Shown in pieces: positions 36,490-53,335 of a stretch of DNA of 64,000 bases. Position 1 is the first letter of the stretch; every line of letters starts with the position of its first letter. Under the pieces are notes generated by a model that was not told the origin of the DNA, made no database searches, and was given only the letters and a program-made list of their open reading frames with translations. This DNA comes from Rhabditoides inermis (lineage: Eukaryota; Nematoda; Chromadorea; Rhabditida; Rhabditidae). Both the position numbers and the translations under genes were made by a program. The stretch is taken from contig CAWZYM010000047.1 of assembly GCA_963966185.1 (NCBI GenBank), positions 1 to 64,000 on the forward strand, in the 5' to 3' direction.

Positions 36490-39470
36490 CCATGTGATTC
36501 CCCGCCCCGTGCGGCTGCGTCGCCGCTGAGAATCCGGTCCTTAGAACCGCGGCAAGGAAAGGACCGTCATGCCAAACCGTGAGCTAACTCAAACTGTTTC
36601 TAATACAGTCAAAATCGTTAACTTCAATGCGAACTCAATACGAAGGGATCTCCGAAAACGAACTCTGGAGACTGCCATCGCTGCTATCTCGTTCGACGTG
36701 CTGTGCCTCACCGAGACCTGGACGGAGAGCAGCCAGGCTCGGTTCTGCGACACGAACCATCTGTTGATATGTTCCGGATCAGCACACTCGAGAAGACAAG
36801 GAGTCGCCTTCCTCGTCAGAACCGAACTCGTGCCCTACATCACCCACTCGCAGTGCCACTCGGAGCGACTGGCGGTTCTGGAGCTATGCAAGGGAGGGAG
36901 TATCCTGCGCATCATTCTTTGTTACATGCCCACCGACCAGATGCCAGACACCGACTACAACAAGATACTGGACGACGTGCGGCGAATCTCAACTCGCACC
37001 TGCGAGACCCGACGACTCGATCCACGCTACAAGAAGATGAAGACGTGCACTATCTGGACTGGAGACTTCAACGGCCAGCTTGGCAAGAGACTGCACCCTG
37101 ACGACGCCGCCATCGGACACTTCGGCTACGGGGAGAGAAATGAAAGGGGAGAAATGCTGCTCGACTATTGCAATTCAAATGGGTGGAAGCTTGCCAATAG
37201 CTTCTTCAAACATCGAGCCGGAAGGAAGTGGACGTGGAGATGCCCATCAGGAGGATTCAAAGAGTACGATCTGTTCTTCGTGCGGTCAACGAGATACATC
37301 AAAAACGTGGTGACAATCAACAAGTTCGCCGCCATGTCTGACCACCGAGCAATAAGAATGACGATACGACTCAATGCGTTCCGAGACACGGCCATCAAAA
37401 CGAAGATGAACAGGAAGACGGACTGGTCGATATATAGAACTGGAGTGGAGACAAGCCTAGATGCGAATATGAACGGAACCGCTGGAGATATGTACGACGA
37501 ACTACAGAAGACGCTGGAGAGGGCGCATAAGGTGGCGACGAGACTGGAGCCTAAGGAGGACTGGCGATCGCCAAGGACAATGGAGCTGTTCAATAAAAGA
37601 AGAGAACTCCTCGGCCGAGCAGACGCGCGTTCCCGACTCGATTTGGTCATCACCAACAAGGCACTGAGGCTGTCCCTGCAGAACGACATCGACAAGAAGC
37701 AGTTCCTGCTCTACAAGAAGACACTCTCCGCCAAGCAGATATTCGAACCGGTACTTGCTCCGGTCATGTGGAAGATCAAAAATAACGACGGCAGTCTTAC
37801 ACGCACGCAACAAGAACTCGAGGCTCGAATCAGCGAGTACTTCACGCTGCTCTTCACCAACCCGACCTCGGTGGCGCTGGAGCCGAGGCCGCCTGCGGAG
37901 CCACCGCCACTTGTTCTACACTCTGAAGTGCGACACCACCTTGCCAGAATGAGAAGACGAACTGCCCCTGGTATCGATCGGATATCGACCATGATGCTGC
38001 AGGCCGCCGGAGACCAAGTGCTAGATTCGATCGTGCGCCTCTTCAATAAGATCCTGGAGGAAGGGCGGCCACCGCCGATGTTTGCCGATTCTATTACTAC
38101 TCTGATCCCGAAAAGCGGGGATCTGAGCGACCTCTCCAACTTCCGACCTATCGCCGTGCTGCCGTCGCTGTATAAGCTGCTGACGCGGGTGCTACTGGGG
38201 AGAATGGAGCCGATACTGGATGCAGAACAAGGAAAGGAGCAGGCGGGATTCAGAAAGAACTACTCGACGATAGAGCACGTACACACTCTCAAGGAGCTGA
38301 TCTGGAAGTGCTACACCTACAAGTACGACCTCGTTCTCATCTTCTTGGATTTTGAGAAAGCCTACGATAGTGTGATTTGGAATGGCCTCTGGAATACGAT
38401 CCATCGACAAGGAGTGCCAGGATACGTCATTAATCTACTAGAAGAGGTGTACTCGAATGCGAAGAACGAAATCAAGGTCAACTCTGGGCGAGCCGAAGTG
38501 AATGTGAAGAGAGGAGTGAGGCAGGGCTGCGTTCTCAGTCCGTGCTTGTTTAATGCAGTTCTTGAACAAATTTTGAGGAAGATGAATTGGGAGGACAAAG
38601 GAGTGAAGATTGATGGAGAGTACCTAAATCATCTACGGTATGCAGATGATGTGGTGCTATGTGCGCGGAGTAAGGAGACAGCACAGACAATGTTGAAGGA
38701 GCTGAGTGGAGAAAGTGAACAATACGGGCTGCGGATCAGCCATAAGAAGACAAAGGTGCTAACGCTAGGATCCAACCGAACGATCACACTTCGAGGAGTG
38801 CCACTGGAGACGGTCAGGTCGTTCAAGTACCTGGGAGTCGATATAAGCAAGGACAAGGACGTGACAGAAGTGGGGAGACGAATGGGCTGCGCATGGGGAG
38901 CCTTCAACAAGCATCGACGGTTTCTGACGCATAGGAGAGCGCCGATGAAGAGAAAACTAGCAGTGATGTATACGTGCGTACTGCCGGGAGTCCTCTACGG
39001 AAGCGAGGCGTGGGCGTTGACAGAGGAACAGAAGGAGGGACTGCGGCGGATGCAGCGAAGAATGGAGCGAGCGATGTTGAATGTGAGCCTGCGCGACAGG
39101 ATGAGGAATACGACTGTACGAGGACTGACGGGAATGAAGGACGTGATGGAGATTGCTTGGAGGAGGAAGGCGAGCTGGGCGAGGAAGGTGGCCAACTTCA
39201 ACAACCGATGGTCGCGCCGAGTAACTGAATGGAGACCGTTTGGACAGAAGAGGAGAGTGGGAGCGCCGTACGTGAAGTGGAGCGACGACTTGGAGGAGAT
39301 GATGGAGCGACAAGGACTGAGCGGGGAGACCTGGACGAGACTAGCAAGAAGAGACGACTGCGACGAATGGAAGCGGATTATGCTCACGGGACCAGCTCCA
39401 TAGCGAACCAAACCATTGGAATGTGTATAGAGATCCTGGATAAAATTTTTGATTTGATTTGATTTGATTG
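36490..39470 (+). mobile_element. RTE-like non-LTR retrotransposon, apparently intact
   Basis: A single long open frame is preceded by a GC-rich leader of about 80 bases and followed by a 3' end made of a (GATTT)n tail (about 39449-39468), as is usual for RTE elements. The GC-rich element stands out against AT-rich flanks. The 5' boundary is approximate. GATTGTT at 36479 and after the tail might be a target-site duplication but overlaps the tail motif. Confidence 0.85.
36569..39403 (+). CDS. Retrotransposon endonuclease-reverse transcriptase (944 aa)
   Basis: One uninterrupted frame of 944 residues with an apurinic endonuclease-like domain (NFNANSIR near residue 15, LCLTETW near 50, TGDFNGQ near 165, SDHRAI near 255) and a reverse transcriptase (LSNFRPIAVLPSLYKLLTR near 520, EQAGFRKNYSTIEHV near 557, DFEKAYDSV near 594, RQGCVLSPCLFNAVLE near 650, catalytic YADDVVLC near 690, FKYLGVDIS near 751). 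The C-terminal region (GSEAWAL, then VKWSDDLEEMMERQG) is the RTE/BovB type of tail. No frameshift or stop, so the copy could be active or very young. No gag-like ORF1 is present, as expected for RTE. The protein would nick target DNA and copy its own RNA from the 3' end. Confidence 0.93.
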   Translation: MPNRELTQTVSNTVKIVNFNANSIRRDLRKRTLETAIAAISFDVLCLTETWTESSQARFCDTNHLLICSGSAHSRRQGVAFLVRTELVPYITHSQCHSERLAVLELCKGGSILRIILCYMPTDQMPDTDYNKILDDVRRISTRTCETRRLDPRYKKMKTCTIWTGDFNGQLGKRLHPDDAAIGHFGYGERNERGEMLLDYCNSNGWKLANSFFKHRAGRKWTWRCPSGGFKEYDLFFVRSTRYIKNVVTINKFAAMSDHRAIRMTIRLNAFRDTAIKTKMNRKTDWSIYRTGVETSLDANMNGTAGDMYDELQKTLERAHKVATRLEPKEDWRSPRTMELFNKRRELLGRADARSRLDLVITNKALRLSLQNDIDKKQFLLYKKTLSAKQIFEPVLAPVMWKIKNNDGSLTRTQQELEARISEYFTLLFTNPTSVALEPRPPAEPPPLVLHSEVRHHLARMRRRTAPGIDRISTMMLQAAGDQVLDSIVRLFNKILEEGRPPPMFADSITTLIPKSGDLSDLSNFRPIAVLPSLYKLLTRVLLGRMEPILDAEQGKEQAGFRKNYSTIEHVHTLKELIWKCYTYKYDLVLIFLDFEKAYDSVIWNGLWNTIHRQGVPGYVINLLEEVYSNAKNEIKVNSGRAEVNVKRGVRQGCVLSPCLFNAVLEQILRKMNWEDKGVKIDGEYLNHLRYADDVVLCARSKETAQTMLKELSGESEQYGLRISHKKTKVLTLGSNRTITLRGVPLETVRSFKYLGVDISKDKDVTEVGRRMGCAWGAFNKHRRFLTHRRAPMKRKLAVMYTCVLPGVLYGSEAWALTEEQKEGLRRMQRRMERAMLNVSLRDRMRNTTVRGLTGMKDVMEIAWRRKASWARKVANFNNRWSRRVTEWRPFGQKRRVGAPYVKWSDDLEEMMERQGLSGETWTRLARRDDCDEWKRIMLTGPAP

Positions 39471-40820
39471 TTTGTTCTGTAAATTGTGTTTTAATAGAGA
39501 TTAGTGAATTTATTACGAAAAGGAAACGAAAATGAACGCTTGATGATCGAAAGAACGGGATCAGCCAGGAAAATTCAATGTCCGCATATTTCTGTGATAC
39601 AACGAATTCTGTTGCCATAACTCGGTAATTTATTAGTAATAAAAATTTATGAATTCATAGAATTTATTAGTAATTTCAATTTACGAATTCGTGACAGACC
39701 CTGTCACAGAGTTGTAAATTTCCTAATAAATTAGTAATAAATACATATCAGAGGAACGATCAAAAGAACACTCACAAACACTAATAATAGGTCAGACATG
39801 AACTCTGAACATTCATCTGTTATAAAAGTCTCTTCTTATCAACATCTGTTATCAACAAGCGCACTCTTTTGATGACATTTATATTTTAAAATAAATTTTG
39901 ATGAATATTATAAAATTATGTTTTCTTCCTACATAGTCGACTATCTAGTCAACTATGTAGGCGAAACAAGCAGCTGTCCTATATAGTCGACTAGCTAGTC
40001 GCCTAGTTTCCGAAACCCATTCTAGTTTCCTAGTAGGACGGTCGAGGCTAGAGAGGTGCGACGAGAACGCATCAATGTGAAATCGATACCAAGACATAGG
40101 TGCAGCGTAAATACGAGTTCAATCACTATTATCTTTTAAAAGGACTGTCGTAAGAGTAGAGTTTGTTTTATCCGACGTAATGCAACAAAAGCTCATGCAT
40201 TTCATCAATCGAAATAGTAAACAAACCTGCTCTTTCTGCATAAATATTCATGTGATTAGTTGTGTCACGTTTGTAAATTGAAATTTCGATGAACATGCAA
40301 ACGTTCAAACGTTCAAAGTATAAAAACTAGGTTCCACAAAATCAAATTGGCAGTTTTACTATCACCTTCAGACAGTCAGGTCTGCAGGCGCGCTAGCTAT
40401 CCATCATACTACATTGCACAGCGGAAGAGATCATATAGGACAGAACTACCAAAATCGAAACTTAACCATTTTATAACATCCTGGTAACATCTATTAGCAT
40501 TACGTTGTTCTTGCAAAGATTCTAAGAACCTTTCTATATGTCGCCTCTTGCAGATTCTAGCGCGCGTATGTAATTGCAAGTTCAATTTCAAAACTAAAAA
40601 AAAAGGAAATGATCTTTGGCTATTGCGCGCATACTCGACCAGGCTGTGACTGCGGCATCCATTCATACTATTTTCATACATCAAAATCCAAGTCGCCAGA
40701 ATCAATACTGATATATAGTTTATTACGATACATTGTGCTTGTGCGAAACCTCGTAGATGTGAATCATGACTAGTAGTGTTGTAAATATTAGAGTATATAT
40801 TTGACGTGTTCTCTTCTTTC
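39471..40820. other. Gene-free AT-rich stretch with palindromes
   Basis: This holds ATTAGTAATAAA-type repeats (39625-39740), two near-palindromes around TAGTCGACTA (39929-40010) and otherwise nothing I can assign. It ends at the stop codon of PEPCK, whose 3' UTR must lie here. Confidence 0.6.
39929..40010. repeat. Pair of near-palindromic TAGTCGACTA repeats
   Basis: CTACATAGTCGACTATCTAG (39930 onward) mirrors into AACTATGTAG, and about 50 bases later CCTATATAGTCGACTAGCTA starts a second, similar palindrome. They could be protein-binding sites or the ends of a small element. Confidence 0.6.
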
Positions 40821-41731
40821 TCACATGGCGTGCACTCTCTTTTCGAGTTCTTCGAGCTCTCCAAGGATCTCCGGAGGCAGGTCCGGTCCCACCTGCAAAA
40901 CATCAAGTTCAACATTCTTTCGCAAACTGTACTTCTTTTGTACTAATGTATTGCCAAGTTCCATAATCCTAAATATCGTACCTGTGACTCGAGGAAGTGG
41001 CGGCTCTCGTCAACGTCTTCCTCCCAGTAGCTCTTCGGTATAGACAGGAGCTCCTGCCAGTCGATCCTATACGTTTCTACGTCTATCTCTCCTCTCTCCT
41101 CTCTCGTGATGAGTGATAAGGAGGATTGGGAGAGAAAAGAAAAAGGAGAGAAGGAAGGAGAAGAGCTAGTAGAAGTAGGGGAGAGGTTGTCGTTCTACCT
41201 CGGCAGTCCCTCCGTGTTGATGGCCCCAGCAGCGGGGACGAGTCCTATGGCAGTTTCCACAGCAATTTCCTCCTCGCCGGCAACACTGCAAAGAACGTAT
41301 CGTATTATGTATCTGATATATATGTATATAACTTCTACCCACCGCCGAAGAATCCAGTCGATGACTCGGATGTTGTCTCCGAATCCCGGCCAGAGGAACT
41401 TGTGGTCCTTGGACTCACGGAACCAGTTCACATGGAAGATCTTCGGCGCCTGTATAGAGAGTGTGAGTGGGTGAGAGAGGGAGGAGGGGGGGGGTAGACC
41501 TTGTGGGGCTCCTTTCCGAGCTCGATCCAGTGCTGCAGGTACTTGCCGAAGTTGTACCCCATGAACGGACGCATCGCCATCGGGTCGTGCATCACCTGGC
41601 GAGGAAATGTGGTTTGCAGATCGGTGGTGTCTGTGTTTTCTCACCTGCTTTCCGTTGTGTTCGGCAGCGGCGGTCGCCTCGGACTTGACAAGAGAGCCCA
41701 CCAGAATGCCTGAACGAACGTCTCTTCTGCT

Positions 41732-41784
<53 letters not shown>

Positions 41785-43633
41785 GCAGCCAGCTCCTCGT
41801 CTCGAACACGAGGGGCACTCCCTCCGGACGCCGACCTCCGAAAATGATCGCATCGATCGGCACACCCTGCAAAATGAAATGAGTTCGAGAATTTTTAGAC
41901 TATTCACTGTTCTACTTAGATGAATGAAACCGTGACCTGGGGCGCCTCCCAGTTGGGATGTATGATGGGGCACTGTCCGGCGGGGGCTGTGAAGCGGGAG
42001 TTGGGATGGGCCGCCTTGCCCTCGTCCCCGATATGCCAGCGCTCCCCCAGCCAGTTGAAGATCTCCATCTCCCGCAGCTGCTCGTCCGTCAGACCCTTCT
42101 GCAACGCGCGTTCCCCCCCCCTCTCTCTCCGCTCACCCTCTCCTTGATCTCCTTCTCCAGCCCCTCCCAGAAGTACTCTCCGTCCGCCGTCTCGGCCACA
42201 TTCGTGAATATCGAGTTCGACTGGAACGTCTCCATCGCCATCGGATTCGTCTTGTGCGACGTGCCTGTGTGTTGTTTAGTTGTATGTGTCCTGTTTGTAT
42301 ACCTGGAGCGACTCCGAAGAATCCGGCCTCTGGGTTGATTGCGTATAGTCTTCCGTCCGCCCCGAACTTCATCCACGCAATGTCGTCGCCTGAAAGTGGA
42401 ACAACACAACATGTTGTGGTAATATCTAACATATTTTGTGCGAAATTTGCATATTGCCATATTTTACTGGTTACGCGACAAAAATATCGAAAAGTTATTA
42501 AATTATAAGCCAGTTGTATCATGTTTTTGTGATTATTCTCGGACAGGCAAATCTTTCTCCCCTTGCATCTTTCTATCCTGCTATAGGAATCGGAAAATAG
42601 AAGTACATATCACGCAGGCACGTATTCACCACATAAATCACTACGTTGTAGCGAGGCGTAAGGGATGTGTGATGTGTGCTCTCTTTGTGCCCCTCCCCCT
42701 CGACTCACCAATGACGCGCACCTTCCACCCGGGCAGAGTGGGAGTGAGCATGGCGAGGTTGGTCTTCCCGCAGGCAGACGGGAACGCCGCAGCCACGAAG
42801 CGCTCGACGCCACACGGAGCAGTGATCGACATGATCTCAACCACCAACGTCACTCCAAACATCAATCGCTGCTCCACCCATCAACTTCTCCACTCGCCAC
42901 ACCAGTGGGGGAGAAGGAGAGAGGGAGACGGAATGAGAGCTGACCAGCATGTGCTCGGCCATCCACCCCTCCTCCCTGCCGATGTTGCTGGCGATGCGCA
43001 GTGCGAAGCACTTCTTCCCGAGAAGCGAGTTGCCCCCGTAGCCACTCCCGAACGACCAGATCTCACGCTGCGCCGGACGGTGCGCGATCATCACCTGGTC
43101 GATTGCCTATTCAATTACCCATTAAATAATTCTCACCTTATCCGGGTTGCACGGCCAGTGGTTGATGACCTTTTCTGAAAAAAAATCATTTGATACGTTT
43201 TAACGCGGATCTAGGATACGTTTCACGGGGCGAGGCAGTCCGACCGAGTGGATGCAGCGCACGAAGTCCTGATGTAGAGTATACGTGATAGAACCATACA
43301 GTGTTGTACCTCATTTCCGAGTGCTTTGATGACCTCAGATCCCATACGAGTCATCGTGCGCATAGAGAGAACGACGTAGCTGAAAGAGTATCTTCCTCCC
43401 CCCCCTCTCTCTCCCCCTCTCTCTCCCCTCTCTCTTCCTCCCTCCCTCCCTCCCTCTCTCTCTCTCTCTCTTTCTCACTCTCTCTCTGTTTCTCTCTCTC
43501 TCTCTCTCTTCTCTCGATCCCTACCTCGAATCAGTGAGCTCGATCCCGATCTTGGAGAGCGGGCCGCCGATCGGACCCATCGAGAAAGGGACGACGTACA
43601 TGGGACGGCCTGGGAAGGGAAAGAGTGTGAGAC

Positions 43634-43685
<52 letters not shown>

Positions 43686-44360
43686 TACCTGCCATGCACC
43701 CGGGGAACCTGGCGTCGAGTTCCTTGGCGAACTGTTCCTCGCCCATCCATTGTCCCATGATAGGGCGTACCCCATCCGGAGTCCGGCACACAGAGTCCAA
43801 CTACACATCGAAACACGCCAGTCGGTATACACAACAAAGTAAACTTCATAATTTCGCGATATGAGTGTTTGCAAGTGTGATACTAGGAGAATGGCTACCT
43901 TATCCTTGGTGACCATCCATGTCTTGCTCTCCACTCGAGCAACATCGCGCGGATCCGTGCGACACAGGTAACTGCAGACACCGTCTCTCCCTCTCTCTCT
44001 CTCTTCCCCCCCTCTCTCTCTCCAACCTGTTCTCATATGCTTTGAGTGGCTGCAGTACTCCTCTTTCCACTAGCTTATCCACCATATCGTCATATTCCTG
44101 AAAATCGTATTATTCTTTCTGCTTATCTTCTCTGAAGCTTCGCTCACCCTCTGGCTTCCATCGCAGATGTATATTCCCGACGGACACATCAGCTCCGCCT
44201 GTGGTATTGATCGATGTTTGATTCATTGATAAAATATATAAAACATAATTATGCGAAAATACATGTATACCTATTGACTAACGCTTTGTCAACTCACCTT
44301 CTCGGCAATGAAACGCTGCACCTTGTAGGGGAGGTTGGCAAAGTCTCCCTGAACGGACAT
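40821..44360 (-). CDS. Phosphoenolpyruvate carboxykinase (GTP)
   Basis: About 18 exons encode a full-length GTP-dependent PEPCK, which converts oxaloacetate and GTP to phosphoenolpyruvate, CO2 and GDP (gluconeogenesis, cataplerosis). The start at 44360 gives [15 protein letters not shown]. Marks in order: [20 protein letters not shown] (about 43540-43640), [18 protein letters not shown] (42940-43105), the kinase-1a/P-loop [15 protein letters not shown] with the hyper-reactive Cys (42708-42832), kinase-2 DDIAWMKFG and [12 protein letters not shown] (42300-42390), then [18 protein letters not shown] (41780-41870) and [16 protein letters not shown] (41497-41600). It ends [16 protein letters not shown]. 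No mitochondrial presequence is evident, so a cytosolic form is likely. At least one non-coding or upstream exon probably precedes the start. Confidence 0.95.
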
Positions 44361-45606
44361 CACTGTACTCACTGAATTCCCTGTTCAAGACATAGCACTC
44401 CATTCACAAAATACTTACGTCCTCATTCAACGCACATCTGCACAATCTCTCGAAAGAAACATCAGATCTATTATTCAATTAATCTATTATTCATTCCTTG
44501 ATGTCGATGCACGTACGCAAATGGAAAATTGAAAGCGAGAGTGCATCACTCTTCCCTTCTGCCCTCCGCCCACCTTGAATATGGGTATGTGGTTGACTCT
44601 GTGGGTGATGACCTCAGTCACCACAGTGTACGCATCATCCTCAATCGGACGGAGACAGCGACAGTCAGCATCCGACATCTACAACTCTCAAATACAGTGT
44701 ATATATTTACGTTCATTAAGATTAAATACGTTTTCATTATACTCACGGAAGATAACTCACTCTGGATGTGACATGATAAAACGCATTTTTTCACGAACAC
44801 TCCCTTGTCACTCGCACTCTATACATTCTCCTCTCTCTACTTATACTTTCCAACAAACGACTAACGAAGGGCACAGGGAAAGATTCGGTCAAAAAGTCAG
44901 TGAACACACGGCGATCAAAGTGAAAACAAGCAACAGCTGTTCTGGAATGATCTGATCACTTTATCACTGATAGCCTTCAGGGCAAAGAACGGCCATGGCA
45001 ACAAGTAAACAGCTGAGGATATCGAATAGAAAATCCATTACAACCGCGGTTTTCTCGTGTGTTCCATAAAACCGTTGTCATTGGACACCAAACGACAATA
45101 AAGCGGAAAATAAGCTAGCCTTGAAAAGGAAAGCATGCAACAACACAATACTCATCGACAACATCTACTCATTCATCTACTGGAATCGGGTCGGAATCCG
45201 TTGTCTGGTGTGGGCGGAGTCTCACTGGGTGTCCCCTGGGGATCAATATGAGAGAGTGAGAGATAGAGAGAGAAAGAGAGCAAGAGGAAAGGAGAGATGG
45301 GGGAAAAGCTCTTGAACAGAAACACCACAAAGCATTTTCCCCATGCACTCACTTATATGCTAATTACAGGAACATTTATATTCTATCGCAACAATCAACA
45401 ACATAACAAAACACGGATAGAAAAATAGCAACACTCAAAAACACACAACTCAACAGTCAAGAAAAATAGTTGTACGCAACAACAATAGAAGGTGAGACTG
45501 CTCTCCGGGAAACGGAATACATCTACAAAGTTGGAAGCAACAATAGAAGGGTATGTCGGAGGCTTTGAATGGGGGCAGATTGTGCTCGTTCCGCTCTCGC
45601 TCCTCT
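44361..45606. other. PEPCK 5' region and TTC27 3' region
   Basis: On the minus strand a frame beginning MSDADCRCLRPIEDDAYTVV (44574-44678) ends in a good donor and could splice to a 30-base open exon (about 44427-44456), but the chain then meets a stop before the PEPCK start. It may be 5' leader with a short upstream open reading frame or an unrelated small gene. The rest (44700-45606) shows no exon and should contain the PEPCK promoter. Confidence 0.4.
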
Positions 45607-51288
<5,682 letters not shown>

Positions 51289-51718
51289 TCTGTGCAATCA
51301 ACAATTACCACACATCCTACAAGCAGACTCCAGTAAAAGATATTCATTCACACGCGATTCAAACACGATCACTTTCCTCTCATATAATGAAAACAATCCA
51401 CAAAATAACAAATTTATTAGAGACTTTTGAACATACGAATACATACACACATCTCCAGCAAGGTAACGTATTGGATTAGGATTCGCAATAAAACAAGAGA
51501 TCGGCGTATCATCCAATAGCATAGAAATCTAGCAAGTGCAACACATGAGTCCTGTAAGGATACGGATATACTGTACACAGGGAAGGGGACGAACTCAACA
51601 TACACACAAAATAATTAGGATCTAACAGTTAACCAACGATCCACAAGGCAGGCCACAAGTCTCAACATTCGAGTGAGAGAGAGAGAGATAGGTGAGTGAG
51701 CGACTAACCACGACACCC

Positions 51719-53097
51719 TCATTTCTTGAATCCCTTGAGAATGGGGTAAATCTGGTTGAACGCGTCGTCAATGTCTTTCTTGAACTTCGCACCAGTGATA
51801 ACGACCTGAACCATTCTTCATCTACTCGCTGATCTAGAACTCACCTTTCCGGAGACAAAGATGAGTAGTACGACACGAGGTTTGACCATTCGGTAGATCA
51901 GACCAGGGAACAGCTCCGGCTCGTAGGTACTGCAACACGCGGCTCACACTCCTCACCCACTCCCTCTTCTATCTCCATCTCGTACCTGAACTGTGCGTGG
52001 GTGATGCACAGTCCCTCCAGCTGGATCGGGAAGCGCACATCGCACGACCCCACCATGTTCTGCACCTTGAACTCGGTGAACTTGGCCTCAAAGCCCAGCT
52101 TCTGCACGATACGCGCGTACTTTCGAGCCGCCAGTCTTTAAAAAAACATTTTGATATGTTGTAAGCACAATGCCACTAACCGACTGGCTTCCTCGCTCTT
52201 GGCTCCGGTGCAAACCATCTTTCCGGAAGAGAAGATGAGGGCTGTGGTGCGGGGATCGCGGATACGCATAATCACTGCGGCGAATCGCTTTGGATTGTAC
52301 TCGGCATTCCTCGCGTGTAGAGCAATCTTCTTCAGGTCTAGCGCCACACCTAATTCACACTTCCGATAACCCTCAATTGCCCTATGCCGTACTCACCGAG
52401 ATTAACAGTGGAGACAATGTTCTGTAGTGTGGGCGAGGGCACGTCGAGGGCGGATCCCGGCGTGAACGGCTGCAGCATGGCTGCCGGCAGGTTCGAGTGC
52501 GGCTGCTGTGCGCCCGCTCCCACAGAGGCGAGCTGGTCGGCTGCCAGCGGAGTCATCGGAACCGCCAGGTTCACTGCGCACACACTACCCGGGTTGTGGT
52601 CCTCCAATTCAACTCTTTATGTCGCCTCGCATCTTCCTTCACCTACCTGAAACACACTGCCCGGACCTCCTCCCACGTTGATCACCGATCCGGGGTTGAT
52701 GTTGAGATTCATGTTGATGTTGGAAGGCGGTCCTCCTCCGGCAGAGAACCCCATTCCCATCACACTGCCCGGACCTTGCTGCGAGTGAAGCACTGAAACA
52801 TGGTTACAAAATCATTGATTCATGTGTACGTCTCTATCTCCTCCTCCCTCTGCACTCACTGTGTTGCTGGCTGCCTCCTATTCCTCCTGTAATACTTCCG
52901 GGCATCATGCTTCCGGGACCGGCGATCGATCCGGGGCCGGCAATGGATCCAGGTCCGAGAATGGAGCTGGGTCCGAGCACCGAGCCTGGCCCGTGCTGTC
53001 CACCGAGAACGGATCCGGGTCCTCCATGAGGCGTCTCTCCGCCCAGTCCACCCAGCACACTGCCAGGCGCTGGACTGTTCACATTCATGTTGTTCAT
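51719..53097 (-). CDS. TBP: TATA-binding protein
   Basis: This is the general transcription factor that binds the TATA box and nucleates polymerase I, II and III complexes. The saddle domain is complete: [11 protein letters not shown] and [14 protein letters not shown], then [54 protein letters not shown] (52138-52350), [19 protein letters not shown] and [13 protein letters not shown] (51950-52137), [39 protein letters not shown] and the end YPILKGFKK. The N-terminal part (52660-53097) has no polyglutamine but about ten GPGS(V/I)-type repeats. I placed the start at the first methionine after an acceptor at about 53107 ([13 protein letters not shown]); an upstream coding exon is possible. Confidence 0.97.
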
Positions 53098-53335
53098 TCC
53101 CTCAGCTGAAATGAAATAAAAATCCATCGCCTTCAGCGAGATAGAAAATATAGATAGACCATCATAGTCGACGTTGCAAACGTCTTCCCAAAAGTCTCAC
53201 AAAAAAGTAATAACTTTAAAAAATCTTTAATCAACATCAACACAAAAAAGAGCGTAACAATCCAAAACAAACAACAAACATCTAAGAAAACGTAACACAA
53301 ACAACAATAACAATCATCTCTGCATATCTGCTCTC

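Noticed and set aside
40409..40915. A minus-strand open frame of 168 codons at the PEPCK 3' end
   Set aside because: It overlaps the last PEPCK exon in another frame, lacks family similarity and is AT-rich.
43641..43683. CRISPR-like or satellite arrays
   Set aside because: The repeated units are pure dinucleotide microsatellites without spacers; this is a eukaryotic sequence with no cas-like genes.
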